A DNA stretch of 64,000 nucleotides from Rhizobium oryzicola (lineage in GTDB: Bacteria; Pseudomonadota; Alphaproteobacteria; Rhizobiales; Rhizobiaceae), in assembly GCF_030504645.1 (NCBI RefSeq), contig NZ_JAUKWQ010000013.1, forward strand, positions 81,822 through 145,821. Reading direction: 5' to 3'. The translations under genes were made by a program, and so were the position numbers. Below are positions 1-8,559 of this stretch, in pieces. Positions within the stretch are counted from its first letter, which is position 1, and every line of letters begins with the position of its first letter. The notes beneath the pieces are model-generated. The model was not told where the DNA came from. It searched no databases and saw only the letters and a program-made list of their open reading frames with translations.

Positions 1-1
1 C

Positions 2-829
2 CCATCGTTGATGACGCTTCTCGATGCAGCCGCGCGTTCCATCGCAACCCGCGAGGAAGCGGACGGTGACAATCCGCTGGCGGAAGAGGCGAAGCGACTC
101 GGGCAGATCCCACCGCGCATTTTCGGTTCGGCGCCCGGCACTTACGGCTCCGGCATCGAGGAGAAGCTTTCCTCCGGCGACTGGCAGGCGCGTGAGGAGC
201 TGGGGAGCGCCTATCTTGCCATGACGAGTCATGCCTTCGGCGGGGCTGATGGTGAGGGTTTCGAAGCATCGGAAAGCTTCGCCGAGCGCGTGCGCCAAGC
301 CGATCTGCTGGTGCATACCGGCGGTGATCCGGGCCGCGATCTGTTGGATGGTTCCGGCGATGTCGCCTTCATCGGCGGCTTTGCCGCAGCCGTGGCAGCC
401 CTTGGCGGCAAGGCGGATCTAATTTCACTCGATACCACCAATCCGCAAAAGCCACGTGCGCGCTCGGTGGCGGAAGCCGTGACGCGGGTGGTGCGCGCCC
501 GCGCCGTGAACCCGCGTTTCATCAATGGTCAGATGCGCCATGGTCCGCGCGGCGCGGCAGAATTTGCCGAGACTGTAGATCGCCTCGTCGGCTTTGCCGA
601 GACAACGCAAGCCGTGCCGCAATGCCTGATCGAAGCCGTTTACGATGCCTATGTGGCCGACGAACGGGTGCGCGATTTCGTGCTGGACCAGAACCCGGAA
701 GCCGCCCGTTCCATCGCCGAGCGCTTGATGTCCGCCCGTCGTCGCGGGCTCTGGCAGCCACGCCGCAATTCCGTGGATCGCGATCTGGAAATGCTGCACG
801 GCTCTGCCCATGCGAGGGCGCGGCGATGA
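2..829 (+). CDS. cobN: Cobaltochelatase subunit CobN, C-terminal part (5' truncated by window edge)
   Basis: This open frame has no start inside the window and is read from base 2; 275 residues of C-terminus are present of a family that is usually about 1200-1300 residues. CobN is the large, substrate-binding subunit of the ATP-dependent CobNST chelatase that inserts cobalt into hydrogenobyrinic acid a,c-diamide in the aerobic B12 pathway. The visible part matches the CobN/magnesium-chelatase H tail, with GSAPGTYGSGIEE near residue 40 and VNPRFINGQMRHG, both typical of the family. The TGA (827-829) overlaps the cobG ATG (826), indicating translational coupling. The identity also rests on context, since cobG follows immediately. 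Confidence 0.95.
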   Translation, partial: PSLMTLLDAAARSIATREEADGDNPLAEEAKRLGQIPPRIFGSAPGTYGSGIEEKLSSGDWQAREELGSAYLAMTSHAFGGADGEGFEASESFAERVRQADLLVHTGGDPGRDLLDGSGDVAFIGGFAAAVAALGGKADLISLDTTNPQKPRARSVAEAVTRVVRARAVNPRFINGQMRHGPRGAAEFAETVDRLVGFAETTQAVPQCLIEAVYDAYVADERVRDFVLDQNPEAARSIAERLMSARRRGLWQPRRNSVDRDLEMLHGSAHARARR

Positions 830-2142
830 ATGCGATAGCCTCTTCCATGGCCCGCGGTGCCTGCCCCGCGCTCGATGCGCCGATGCTGACGGGTGATGGC
901 TATCTCTCGCGCGTGGCGCTGATTGAGGCCATTTCACCAGCTCAAGTGATTGCGCTCTTTTCGCTGTCCGTGAAGCATGGCAACGGCATGCTGGATATTT
1001 CGGCCCGCGGCAACCTGCAAATCCGAGGACTGACGCTGGGGTCGGCGGCAAAGCTGGAAGCGGATGTCCGTGCCCTTGACCTGCCGCTGCGCGAAGGGCT
1101 GGCGGTGGAATGGTCGCCGCTTGCGGGGCTTGAAGACGGCATTGATCCGCGCCCGCTGGGGCTCGCCATCATGGACCATGCGAGAGCGCTTCGCGGCAGG
1201 CTGGCACCCAAACTCTCCGTCGTGCTGGAAACCAATGGGCTGCTCCGGCTCGATGATCTGCTGGCGGATATCCGGCTGGTTGCGACGGGTGAGACCGGAT
1301 GGAATGTCTTCCTCGGCGGCACACTCAAGACAGGTCGCGCCATCGGCTTTGTCAGGGATGAAAACGCAGCCGATTGCGTGGCAGCACTGCTCGATCATTT
1401 CGCAAGCCTTGGACTGAGGGCGCGGGGCAGGCAAATCGAACCTGCCACCCTTCCGCAAGATGTGCTGCGCCACCTGGAGCCTGTTAAAACCCACGTCAGC
1501 CAGCCGCAGCAAAACGTGTTCGGACTTTTTGCCGTAGGACAAGCTTACAACGCCCTGCGCGTTGCACTGCCCTTCGGCCAGATCAATGCTCGGGCACTGG
1601 CGGAATTCGCTCGACAGGCAGAAGATTTCAGCATCGAGAGCATCAGGCCTGCCCCGGATCACAGCCTTGTCGCCTTCGGGGATGAGAAGGCTTGCGCAAA
1701 CCTGCATGGCGTGGCGGAGCAGGTGGGCCTTATCGTGCAAGCAGATGATCCTTTAAGGCAGATCGATGCATGTCCAGGTTCGCCTTCCTGCAACTCGGCG
1801 CGGCTGGAAACGCATGCGCTGGGCCGCTTTGCCGCCAGCGAGACGCCCGGCCTGTTCGACGAATCGCTTCGGCTACATCTTTCCGGCTGCGCCAAGGGTT
1901 GCGTTCACCCAACACCCTCGCCGCTTGCACTGGTGGGCAGCGAAAACGGCAGCCATCTTGTATTCTGCGGCAAAACCACGGATACCCCGATAAAACAGCT
2001 TGCCCCCGGCCATGCGAAAGCGGCTCTCAGAGCCCTTGCGCGCCTCATCGAGACATCACGACGGGACGGCGAAACGAACCATGATTGCCTTGTGCGGCTC
2101 GGTCCCGGCGGGATTGTCGCGGCCCTTGGCGAAGGACCTTGA
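826..2142 (+). CDS. cobG: Precorrin-3B synthase
   Basis: CobG is the oxygen-dependent, Fe4S4-containing monooxygenase of the aerobic cobalamin pathway; it hydroxylates C20 of precorrin-3A and forms the gamma-lactone. The 438-residue protein has nitrite/sulfite reductase ferredoxin-like half-domains and the four cluster cysteines: C316 and C322 in CPGSPSC, C355 and C359 in CAKGC. I chose the ATG at 826, which overlaps the cobN stop as ATGA, rather than upstream in-frame starts that would run through cobN. It ends in a TGATG overlap with cobH. Its presence marks this as the aerobic rather than the cobalt-early pathway. Confidence 0.93.
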   Translation: MNAIASSMARGACPALDAPMLTGDGYLSRVALIEAISPAQVIALFSLSVKHGNGMLDISARGNLQIRGLTLGSAAKLEADVRALDLPLREGLAVEWSPLAGLEDGIDPRPLGLAIMDHARALRGRLAPKLSVVLETNGLLRLDDLLADIRLVATGETGWNVFLGGTLKTGRAIGFVRDENAADCVAALLDHFASLGLRARGRQIEPATLPQDVLRHLEPVKTHVSQPQQNVFGLFAVGQAYNALRVALPFGQINARALAEFARQAEDFSIESIRPAPDHSLVAFGDEKACANLHGVAEQVGLIVQADDPLRQIDACPGSPSCNSARLETHALGRFAASETPGLFDESLRLHLSGCAKGCVHPTPSPLALVGSENGSHLVFCGKTTDTPIKQLAPGHAKAALRALARLIETSRRDGETNHDCLVRLGPGGIVAALGEGP

Positions 2143-2774
2143 TGACGGACTACGATTACATCCGCGATGGCGATGCGATTTATCGCAAGTCCTTCGCCAT
2201 TATCCGCGAGGAAGCGGATCTTTCCCGCTTCACGGACGAGCAAGCGGATGTCGCGATCCGTATGATCCACGCCTGCGGGCTGGTGGAAGCAGCAGCGCAT
2301 TTCGAGTTTTCGCCCGATTTCGTCGGTGCCGCACGCAACGCGCTTCTGGCCGGCAAACCGATTTTCTGCGATGCGCAGATGGTAGCCCACGGCGTAACTC
2401 GTGCTCGGCTTCCGGCCAACAATGAAGTGATCTGCACGCTGCGCGACCCGCAGATGCCGGACCTTGCCAAACAGGTGGGCAATACCCGCTCCGCAGCCGC
2501 GCTGGAACTGTGGCGAGATCGGCTGGAAAATTCTGTGGTGGCCATCGGCAACGCCCCGACTGCCCTCTTCTATCTCCTGGAAATGCTGGACAAGGGCTGC
2601 CCGAAGCCCGCCGCCATCATCGGCATGCCGGTCGGCTTTGTGGGTGCAGCGGAAAGTAAGGAAGCACTGGCGGAAAGCCGCCACGGCATTCCTTATGCCA
2701 TCGTCAAAGGCCGCATGGGCGGTTCCGCCATGACGGCAGCCGCCGTCAATGCGCTGGCGAGGGCGGGCCTGTGA
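2142..2774 (+). CDS. cobH: Precorrin-8X methylmutase
   Basis: CobH moves the C11 methyl of precorrin-8X to C12, giving hydrogenobyrinic acid. The protein is 210 residues, exactly the usual family length, and has the catalytic histidine at position 43 in MIHACG. The conserved FCDAQMVAHGVTR and IGNAPTALFYLLE segments are present. The start is the ATG of a TGATG overlap with the cobG stop; the open frame extends further upstream but only within cobG. It is translationally coupled to cobI by a GTGA overlap. Confidence 0.95.
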   Translation: MTDYDYIRDGDAIYRKSFAIIREEADLSRFTDEQADVAIRMIHACGLVEAAAHFEFSPDFVGAARNALLAGKPIFCDAQMVAHGVTRARLPANNEVICTLRDPQMPDLAKQVGNTRSAAALELWRDRLENSVVAIGNAPTALFYLLEMLDKGCPKPAAIIGMPVGFVGAAESKEALAESRHGIPYAIVKGRMGGSAMTAAAVNALARAGL

Positions 2775-3526
2775 GCAACATAACTCCCGGCAAAGTCTAT
2801 GGCGTCGGCACCGGCCCCGGTGATCCCGAACTGCTGACACTCAAGGCCGTGAAGGCGCTGAACAATGCCGATGTTCTCGCCTTTTTCAGCAAACGCGGTT
2901 CCCGCGGCAATGGCCGCACCATTGTGGAAGCGCATGTGCGGGCTGATATCCTCGAACTGCCACTTATCTACCCGGTGACAGTGGAAGAGGACAAGGACAG
3001 CGAAAGCTACAAGCGCGCCATTGATGGCTTCTTCGATCAATCGGCGGCGGAAATTGCGGTGCATCTTCAAGCGGGCCGCAATGTCGCGGTTTTGAGCGAA
3101 GGCGATCCGCTGTTCTACGGCTCCTACATGCATCTGCATCTGCGGCTCGCTCCGCATTATCAGGCGGAAGTCATTCCGGGCGTCACGGCCATGTCCGGCT
3201 GCTGGTCGCTCGCGGGGATGCCGCTGGTGCAGGGCGACGATATCCTGAGCGTTCTCCCCGGCACTCTGCCCGAGGACGCGCTGACGTCACGTCTGGCCGG
3301 AACCGATGGCGCTGTGATCATGAAAGTGGGCCGCAACCTGCCGAAGATCCGCCGCGCATTGGCCGCGACCGGCAAGCTCAGCGGCGCGATTTATGTAGAG
3401 CGCGGTACCATGCCGACCGGCCACGCCGTGCCTCTGGCTGAACGGGATGAGACTGCACCGGCACCTTACTTCTCGCTAGTGCTGGTTCCCGGCTGGAAGA
3501 CCCGTCCGCAAGGGGTACTGGTATGA
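2771..3526 (+). CDS. cobI: Precorrin-2 C20-methyltransferase
   Basis: SAM-dependent methylation of C20 of precorrin-2 to precorrin-3A. The 251-residue protein belongs to the class III tetrapyrrole methylase fold: N-terminal GVGTGPGDPELLTLKA loop, SEGDPLFYGS, and VIPGVTAMSGCWSLAG. The start codon is GTG at 2771, inside a GTGA overlap with the cobH stop, which fits the coupled arrangement of the whole cluster. It ends in an ATGA overlap with cobJ. Confidence 0.95.
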   Translation: MSNITPGKVYGVGTGPGDPELLTLKAVKALNNADVLAFFSKRGSRGNGRTIVEAHVRADILELPLIYPVTVEEDKDSESYKRAIDGFFDQSAAEIAVHLQAGRNVAVLSEGDPLFYGSYMHLHLRLAPHYQAEVIPGVTAMSGCWSLAGMPLVQGDDILSVLPGTLPEDALTSRLAGTDGAVIMKVGRNLPKIRRALAATGKLSGAIYVERGTMPTGHAVPLAERDETAPAPYFSLVLVPGWKTRPQGVLV

Positions 3527-4287
3527 CGGGCAAGCTCACCGTCGTCGGCCTCGGCCCCGGCAGCCCGCAGCAGATCACGCCGGAAGCGCTGAATGCCGTT
3601 GCGGAGGCGACGGACTTCTTCGGTTATGGTCCCTACGTGGACCGGCTGGATCTGCGCCCGGACCAGCGCCGCCACGCCTCCGACAATCGGGAGGAGATTT
3701 CCCGCGCCGGTGCAGCGCTGACGCTTGCCGCGCAAGGGGAAAGAGTCTGTGTGGTTTCGGGTGGCGACCCCGGCGTCTTTGCCATGGCTGCCGCCGTCTG
3801 CGAGGCAATTGAGGCGGGCCCGGCGGAATGGCGCAAGGTGGAGTTTGCCGTGGTTCCGGGTGTCACGGCCATGCTGGCTGTCGCGGCAAAGGCCGGTGCG
3901 CCGCTGGGGCATGATTTCTGCGCCATCTCGCTTTCCGATAACTTGAAGCCCTGGAATGTCATTGAGAAGCGTTTGATCGCCGCGGCGCAAGCAGGTTTCG
4001 TAATGGCGTTCTACAATCCCGTCAGCAAGGCGCGTCCGCACCAGTTGGGGCAGGCTCTCGACATTCTACGCGCTCACCTGCCGGGAACGGTGCCAGTCAT
4101 CTTCGGTCGTGCCGCAGGACGTGCCGATGAACGTATCAACGTCGTGCCGCTGTCAGAAGCCCATTCCGACTTGGCCGATATGGCGACCTGCATCATCGTC
4201 GGTTCCACGGAAACGCGGCTGATTTCCCGCGAGGGGCAGCGCCCGCTGGTCTATTCGCCACGCTCCTGGATGGCTGGGAAGGCCTGA
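3523..4287 (+). CDS. cobJ: Precorrin-3B C17-methyltransferase
   Basis: SAM-dependent ring-contracting C17 methylation that converts precorrin-3B to precorrin-4. The 254-residue tetrapyrrole methylase shows GLGPGSPQQITPEA at the N-terminus, the CobJ-typical FGYGPYVDRL, VSGGDPGVFAMAA, and MAFYNPVSKARP. The ATG overlaps the cobI TGA. Its last 37 bases overlap the 3' end of the antisense gene cobK, so the two genes are convergent with no spacer. Confidence 0.95.
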   Translation: MTGKLTVVGLGPGSPQQITPEALNAVAEATDFFGYGPYVDRLDLRPDQRRHASDNREEISRAGAALTLAAQGERVCVVSGGDPGVFAMAAAVCEAIEAGPAEWRKVEFAVVPGVTAMLAVAAKAGAPLGHDFCAISLSDNLKPWNVIEKRLIAAAQAGFVMAFYNPVSKARPHQLGQALDILRAHLPGTVPVIFGRAAGRADERINVVPLSEAHSDLADMATCIIVGSTETRLISREGQRPLVYSPRSWMAGKA

Positions 4288-5021
4288 TCCACATGGGCAG
4301 TGAGCGCCTCAACCGTCTGGAACGATGGAGCCTCCGGCAAAACCGGACGCTGGATCATCACGACCTGCAGCGCAAGAGCCCGCGCCGCCGCGATCTTGCC
4401 ATAGCTGGCGGCACCGCCCGAATTCTTGGAAACGATCACCTCGATGCCGCTTTTGGCCAGCAGCACCCGCTCATCTGCTTCGTTGAAGGGGCCGCGGGCA
4501 GTAAGGTAACGTACGTTCGGGAGACTGAGCGGCGGCTCCACAGGATCGACGCTGCGTACGAGATAATCATGCTGCGGCGCCGCCTCAAAGGGCAGAAGCT
4601 CCTGACGACCGAGAGCGAGGAAGGCACGGCGCGGCTCATGCCCCAAAGCCTCAACGGCCTTTTCGACACTTTCCACTTGAATCCAGCGATCCTCCGAATG
4701 CGGTTCCCAACCGGGGCGGCGCAAAGCTACCAGCGGCACGCCGGAAAGAGCAGAAGCTTCTGCCGCATTAGCGGAAATGCGCGCCGCATAAGGGTGCGTG
4801 GCATCGATCAGCAGATCGAAAGCGTTCGCCTTCAGATAGCCCGCAAGCCCTTCCGCACCCCCGAAACCGCCCACACGAACCGGAACCGGCTGTGCAACGG
4901 GCGCTTTGGTTCGTCCCGCGAGCGACAGCTCCAGCCGGAAACGGTTCATGCCGCGCAAGGCTTCGGCCAGCTGTCGCGCTTCCGTCGTTCCGCCCAGAAT
5001 GAGAATGGAGTACACCGCCAT
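4251..5021 (-). CDS. cobK: Precorrin-6A reductase
   Basis: NADPH-dependent reduction of precorrin-6A to precorrin-6B (dihydro-precorrin-6). The 256-residue protein begins ILILGGTTEARQLAEAL, the CobK dinucleotide-fold start, and carries DATHPYAARIS, typical of the CbiJ/CobK family. The open frame continues 109 codons upstream, but that extension only mirrors cobL; the ATG at 5021 gives the normal family length. It lies on the opposite strand, wedged between cobJ (37-base 3' overlap) and cobL, with the two ATGs interlocked in CCATGG at 5018-5023. Its promoter must therefore lie inside cobL. Confidence 0.92.
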   Translation of the reverse strand: MAVYSILILGGTTEARQLAEALRGMNRFRLELSLAGRTKAPVAQPVPVRVGGFGGAEGLAGYLKANAFDLLIDATHPYAARISANAAEASALSGVPLVALRRPGWEPHSEDRWIQVESVEKAVEALGHEPRRAFLALGRQELLPFEAAPQHDYLVRSVDPVEPPLSLPNVRYLTARGPFNEADERVLLAKSGIEVIVSKNSGGAASYGKIAAARALALQVVMIQRPVLPEAPSFQTVEALTAHVDQAFPAIQERGE

Positions 5022-6270
5022 GGCTCCTGATTTGCGCTCGTCTCTTCTACCCGCTGACGTCTGGTTGTCCATCGTCGGCATTGGCGAAGATGGTCTTGCT
5101 GGTTTGGGAGAGAGAGCAAGACAGGCGATTGCCGGGGCGGAATTCGTCTTCGGCGGCACGCGCCATCTGGAACTTGCCAAGGCAGCAATCACAGGCGAGG
5201 CCCGCCCCTGGCCCCAGCCATTCGATAGTGACATGAAGGCCGTGACGGCGCTGAAGGGCCGAAAGGTTTGCGTGCTCGCGTCTGGCGATCCCTTCTTCTT
5301 CGGCGCCGGCGTAACGCTGGCACGGCAGGTTCCGGCGAACGAATTCAAAGTCTATCCAGCGCCTTCCGCCTTTTCGCTGGCGGCATCGCGGCTGGGATGG
5401 GCCTTGCAGGATATCGAGACCGTTTCACTGCACGGGCGCTCGCTCGATCTCATCCGGCCCCTTCTGCATCCGGGACGAAGGGTGCTGGCACTGACCTCTG
5501 ACGAGTACGGCCCCGCAGCCATCGTGAAACTGCTGATGGCGAACGGTTTTGACGAAAGCCGGATCACGGTTCTGGAAGCGCTGGGCGGTGAACGGGAAAA
5601 TGTTAGCCGAGTAAAGGCGTCGAGCTTCGATCTGGTTGACCTTGATCCGCTGAACCTTGTTGCCGTGGAAGTGCAGGCCGAACCGCAGGCACGCATTCTG
5701 CCGCTCGGCTTCGGGCTTCCAGACGATCTCTTCGAGCATGACGGTCAGATCACCAAACGGGAAATCCGCGCGGCAACCTTGTCTGCCCTTTCCCCCCGGC
5801 GCGGCGAACTGCTGTGGGATATAGGCGCTGGCTCCGGCTCTATTGGTATCGAATGGATGCTCGCCCATCCTTCCATGCGCGCCATCGCCATTGAACATCA
5901 CGCAGAGCGGGTGGCGCGCATTCGTCGCAATGCGTCGACCTTCGGCGTACCGGGGCTTCAGGTGGTAGAGGGGAAAGCGCCCGAAGCGCTGGCGGGCCTG
6001 CCCGTGCCGGATGTGATCTTCATCGGCGGCGGCGGCAGCAAGGGTGGCGTTCTGGAGGCGGCCATCGCGGCACTGTCAGCCGGTGGCCGGCTGGTTGCCA
6101 ACGCGGTGACGCTGGAAATGGAGCGAGTCCTTCTCGATGCACAGGCACGGCTTGGCGGCAGGCTTATCCGGCTTTCGGTCGATCGCGCCGAACCGGTTGG
6201 CCCCATGACCGGCTGGCGGGCTGCCATGCCTGTCACGCAATGGGCCTGGGTGAAGGACGTCGCGTCATGA
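5020..6270 (+). CDS. cobL: Precorrin-6Y C5,15-methyltransferase (decarboxylating)
   Basis: Bifunctional enzyme of 416 residues that methylates C5 and C15 of precorrin-6B and decarboxylates the C12 acetate, giving precorrin-8X. The N-terminal half is a tetrapyrrole methylase (IVGIGEDGLAGL, LASGDPFFFGAG); the C-terminal half is a Rossmann SAM methyltransferase with WDIGAGSGSIGIEW and VIFIGGGGSKGG. The length matches the fused CobL form. I chose ATG 5020; an in-frame ATG at 5005 would extend into cobK. The stop overlaps the cobE start (ATGA). Confidence 0.93.
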   Translation: MAPDLRSSLLPADVWLSIVGIGEDGLAGLGERARQAIAGAEFVFGGTRHLELAKAAITGEARPWPQPFDSDMKAVTALKGRKVCVLASGDPFFFGAGVTLARQVPANEFKVYPAPSAFSLAASRLGWALQDIETVSLHGRSLDLIRPLLHPGRRVLALTSDEYGPAAIVKLLMANGFDESRITVLEALGGERENVSRVKASSFDLVDLDPLNLVAVEVQAEPQARILPLGFGLPDDLFEHDGQITKREIRAATLSALSPRRGELLWDIGAGSGSIGIEWMLAHPSMRAIAIEHHAERVARIRRNASTFGVPGLQVVEGKAPEALAGLPVPDVIFIGGGGSKGGVLEAAIAALSAGGRLVANAVTLEMERVLLDAQARLGGRLIRLSVDRAEPVGPMTGWRAAMPVTQWAWVKDVAS

Positions 6271-6653
6271 TGGCGATCGGCATCGGCTGCCGCAAGGGAA
6301 CGGCACCGGAGGTCATTCTGGCGGTGATTACGGAAGCCTTACAGAAGCAGGGGATCGGCATCAGCCGACCGCTCGTTATCGCCACCGGGGGCATAAAGGC
6401 TGATGAAGAGGGCATTCGCGAAGCCGCTCAGCGACTCCTGGCAACATTTGTCGTGACGACGGATGAGGCAATGCGCGCCGTTGCGATCCGTACCCTCACC
6501 CATTCAGACGTCAGTTTTTCCTACACCGGCCTGCCAAGTCTGTCAGAGGCGGCGGCCCTTGCCGCAGCCGGACCAACGGCACGCCTCATTGGGCCGCGTC
6601 ACGTTTCGCAGGGCGTCGCCTGCGCCATTGCCATTTTGGAGAATAGAGCATGA
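6267..6653 (+). CDS. cobE: CobE/CbiG C-terminal-domain protein
   Basis: A 128-residue protein corresponding to the CobE/GbiG_C domain (AIGIGCRKGTAPEVI at the N-terminus, ATGGIKADEEGIREAA, TGLPSLSEAAALAAAG). CobE is required in the aerobic pathway, with an auxiliary role in corrinoid intermediate handling that is not fully defined; it is homologous to the C-terminal part of CbiG. Start at ATG 6267 overlaps the cobL TGA; a second ATG directly follows at 6270. It ends in an ATGA overlap with cobM. Confidence 0.85.
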   Translation: MMAIGIGCRKGTAPEVILAVITEALQKQGIGISRPLVIATGGIKADEEGIREAAQRLLATFVVTTDEAMRAVAIRTLTHSDVSFSYTGLPSLSEAAALAAAGPTARLIGPRHVSQGVACAIAILENRA

Positions 6654-7423
6654 CCGTTCACTTCATTGGCGCAGGCCCCGGTGCCGCCGATCTCATCACC
6701 GTACGCGGCCGCGATCTTATCGCCCGCTGCCCCGTCTGCCTCTTTGCCGGCTCCATCGTGCCGCGCGAACTGCTGGATTATTGCCCGGAAGGCGCTCGCA
6801 TCGTCGATACGGCCTCGCTGTCATTGGATGAGATCGAGGCGGAATACATCGCCGCCCAGAAAGCGGGGCAGGATGTCGCCCGCCTGCATTCCGGCGATCT
6901 CTCCGTCTGGAGTGCCGTGGCCGAACAGATGCGGCGGCTGGATCGCCTCGGCATTGATTATACGCTGACGCCGGGTGTTCCGTCCTTTGCGGCTGCCGCC
7001 GCCGCGCTAAAGCGTGAGTTAACCATTCCAGAAGTGGCGCAAAGCCTCATTCTTACCCGCGTTTCAGGTCGCGCTTCAAAGATGTCGGAGCGGGAAAACC
7101 TCGCCAACTTCGCGGCAACGGGCGCGACGCTTGCCATTCACCTCGCCATCCACGCGCTGGACAAGATCGTGAGCGAGTTGACGCCTTTCTACGGTGCAGA
7201 TTGCCCTGTCGCCATCGTGGTGAAGGCCACATGGCCGGATGAAAAAATCCTGCGCGGCACGCTTTCCACCATCACGGCACAGGTGGCGGCAGAACCGATC
7301 GAACGCACAGCGCTGATCTTCGTCGGCCCCGGTCTGCAAGCGGAGGATTTTCGCGAGAGCGCGCTTTACAGCACAGATTACGTGCGGCGGTTCCGGTCGG
7401 GCAAAGGCGACGCGGATGTCTGA
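6650..7423 (+). CDS. cobM: Precorrin-4 C11-methyltransferase
   Basis: SAM-dependent methylation of C11 of precorrin-4 to precorrin-5. The 257-residue tetrapyrrole methylase shows FIGAGPGAADLITVRG, CLFAGSIVPRELL, LHSGDLSVWSAVAEQ and TPGVPSFAAAAA, all diagnostic of CobM/CbiF. The ATG overlaps the cobE stop. The last 46 bases overlap the 3' end of the antisense cbiD-type gene, the second convergent overlap in this cluster. Confidence 0.95.
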   Translation: MTVHFIGAGPGAADLITVRGRDLIARCPVCLFAGSIVPRELLDYCPEGARIVDTASLSLDEIEAEYIAAQKAGQDVARLHSGDLSVWSAVAEQMRRLDRLGIDYTLTPGVPSFAAAAAALKRELTIPEVAQSLILTRVSGRASKMSERENLANFAATGATLAIHLAIHALDKIVSELTPFYGADCPVAIVVKATWPDEKILRGTLSTITAQVAAEPIERTALIFVGPGLQAEDFRESALYSTDYVRRFRSGKGDADV

Positions 7424-8508
7424 TCCGACGGCATAAACGGCGCTTCGCCCACCAGCCGCCCCTCGCGGTCGAAGACCAGCACTTCCAGAGCGATCTCAGG
7501 CGATTGCAAGGCTTTCGCAGCCGTTTTCCAGGCGAGCGCGGCGACGTGGTTTCCCAGTGATAGTCCCTTCGCTTCGGCCAGCTGGAATGCATGCAGCACC
7601 GAGTTTGCCTTGGCGATTTCATCGGCCAATGCCGCATCCGCCCCCGCTTCAACCGCCACCTTCGCCAGTGCTTCCAGATCCGCCAGACCGCGCTTGGAAT
7701 GAACATCCAGCATGCCCTGCGCGAGCTTGGTCATCTTGGCGACACCGCCGGCGACAGTCACCTTCGGCACCGGATGCTTGCGCAGATATTTCAGCATGCC
7801 GCCAACAAAATCGCCCATGTCGAGCAGCGCCGTCTCGGGCAGATTGTGATGCGCCTGCACCGCCTTTTCCGTGGTCATGCCGGTGGAGCCGGCGACATGG
7901 GTCAGGCCTTCCGCACGCGCAACATCGATGCCGCGCCAGATTGAGTGGATCCAGGCGGAACAGGAAAAGGGAATGACGATGCCTGTGGTGCCGAGCACCG
8001 AAAGCCCGCCGACAATGCCGAGCCTCGGGTTCAGCGTTTTCTGCGCCAGCGCCTCGCCATCGGGAATGGAAATCTCCACCTCGAAATCCATGGTCTCGCC
8101 TGCCACCTCCGCAATGGAAGCGGTAATCATCTGGCGCGGAACGGGGTTAATGGCCGGTTCACCGGGCGGAATGGGAAGGCCGGGGCGCGTGACCGTGCCT
8201 ACGCCTTTGCCGGCGGAGAAGCGAAGTCCCTTTCCCTGTTCACCGCGACGGATGGTCGCGATGATGAGGGCACCATGGGTCACGTCGGGGTCGTCGCCCG
8301 CGTCCTTGATGATGCCCGCGCGGGCAAAGCCATCCCCCAATTCCTCCAAAGCCAGAGAAAAGGCTGGCCTTTGCCCGCCGGGCAAGGTCACTTCCACCGG
8401 ATCCGGGAAGCCGTGGCCCAATAAAGCAGAACAGGCCGCCTTTGCCGCCGCCGTCGCACAAGTTCCCGTGGTCCAGCCACGCCGCAGCTCTTTGCCTTCC
8501 GCTTCCAT
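7378..8508 (-). CDS. cbiD: CbiD-type (cobalt-)precorrin-5B C1-methyltransferase
   Basis: SAM-dependent C1 methylation of the corrin ring after loss of the C20 fragment. The protein carries the CbiD signature LRRGWTTGTCATAAAKAA at its N-terminus, GIVGGLSVLGTTGIV, and HVAGSTGMTTEKAV. I chose ATG 8508, giving 376 residues, the usual length (about 380); an ATG at 8568 is possible but would overlap cobB. The canonical aerobic enzyme for this step is CobF, and no cobF is in the window, so this CbiD-type protein may replace it. It is antisense to its neighbours, with its 3' end overlapping cobM by 46 bases and a 51-base gap to divergent cobB. Confidence 0.9.
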   Translation of the reverse strand: MEAEGKELRRGWTTGTCATAAAKAACSALLGHGFPDPVEVTLPGGQRPAFSLALEELGDGFARAGIIKDAGDDPDVTHGALIIATIRRGEQGKGLRFSAGKGVGTVTRPGLPIPPGEPAINPVPRQMITASIAEVAGETMDFEVEISIPDGEALAQKTLNPRLGIVGGLSVLGTTGIVIPFSCSAWIHSIWRGIDVARAEGLTHVAGSTGMTTEKAVQAHHNLPETALLDMGDFVGGMLKYLRKHPVPKVTVAGGVAKMTKLAQGMLDVHSKRGLADLEALAKVAVEAGADAALADEIAKANSVLHAFQLAEAKGLSLGNHVAALAWKTAAKALQSPEIALEVLVFDREGRLVGEAPFMPSDQTSASPLPDRNRRT

Positions 8509-8559
8509 GTTCGCATCTATATCGTTGCGGTTCGGAATCGTCACTGGCAAAAGAGTGTC

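Noticed and set aside
4293..5030. 245-codon plus-strand frame between cobJ and cobL
   Set aside because: Antisense to cobK, which has clear CobK motifs; no domain in the plus-strand product.
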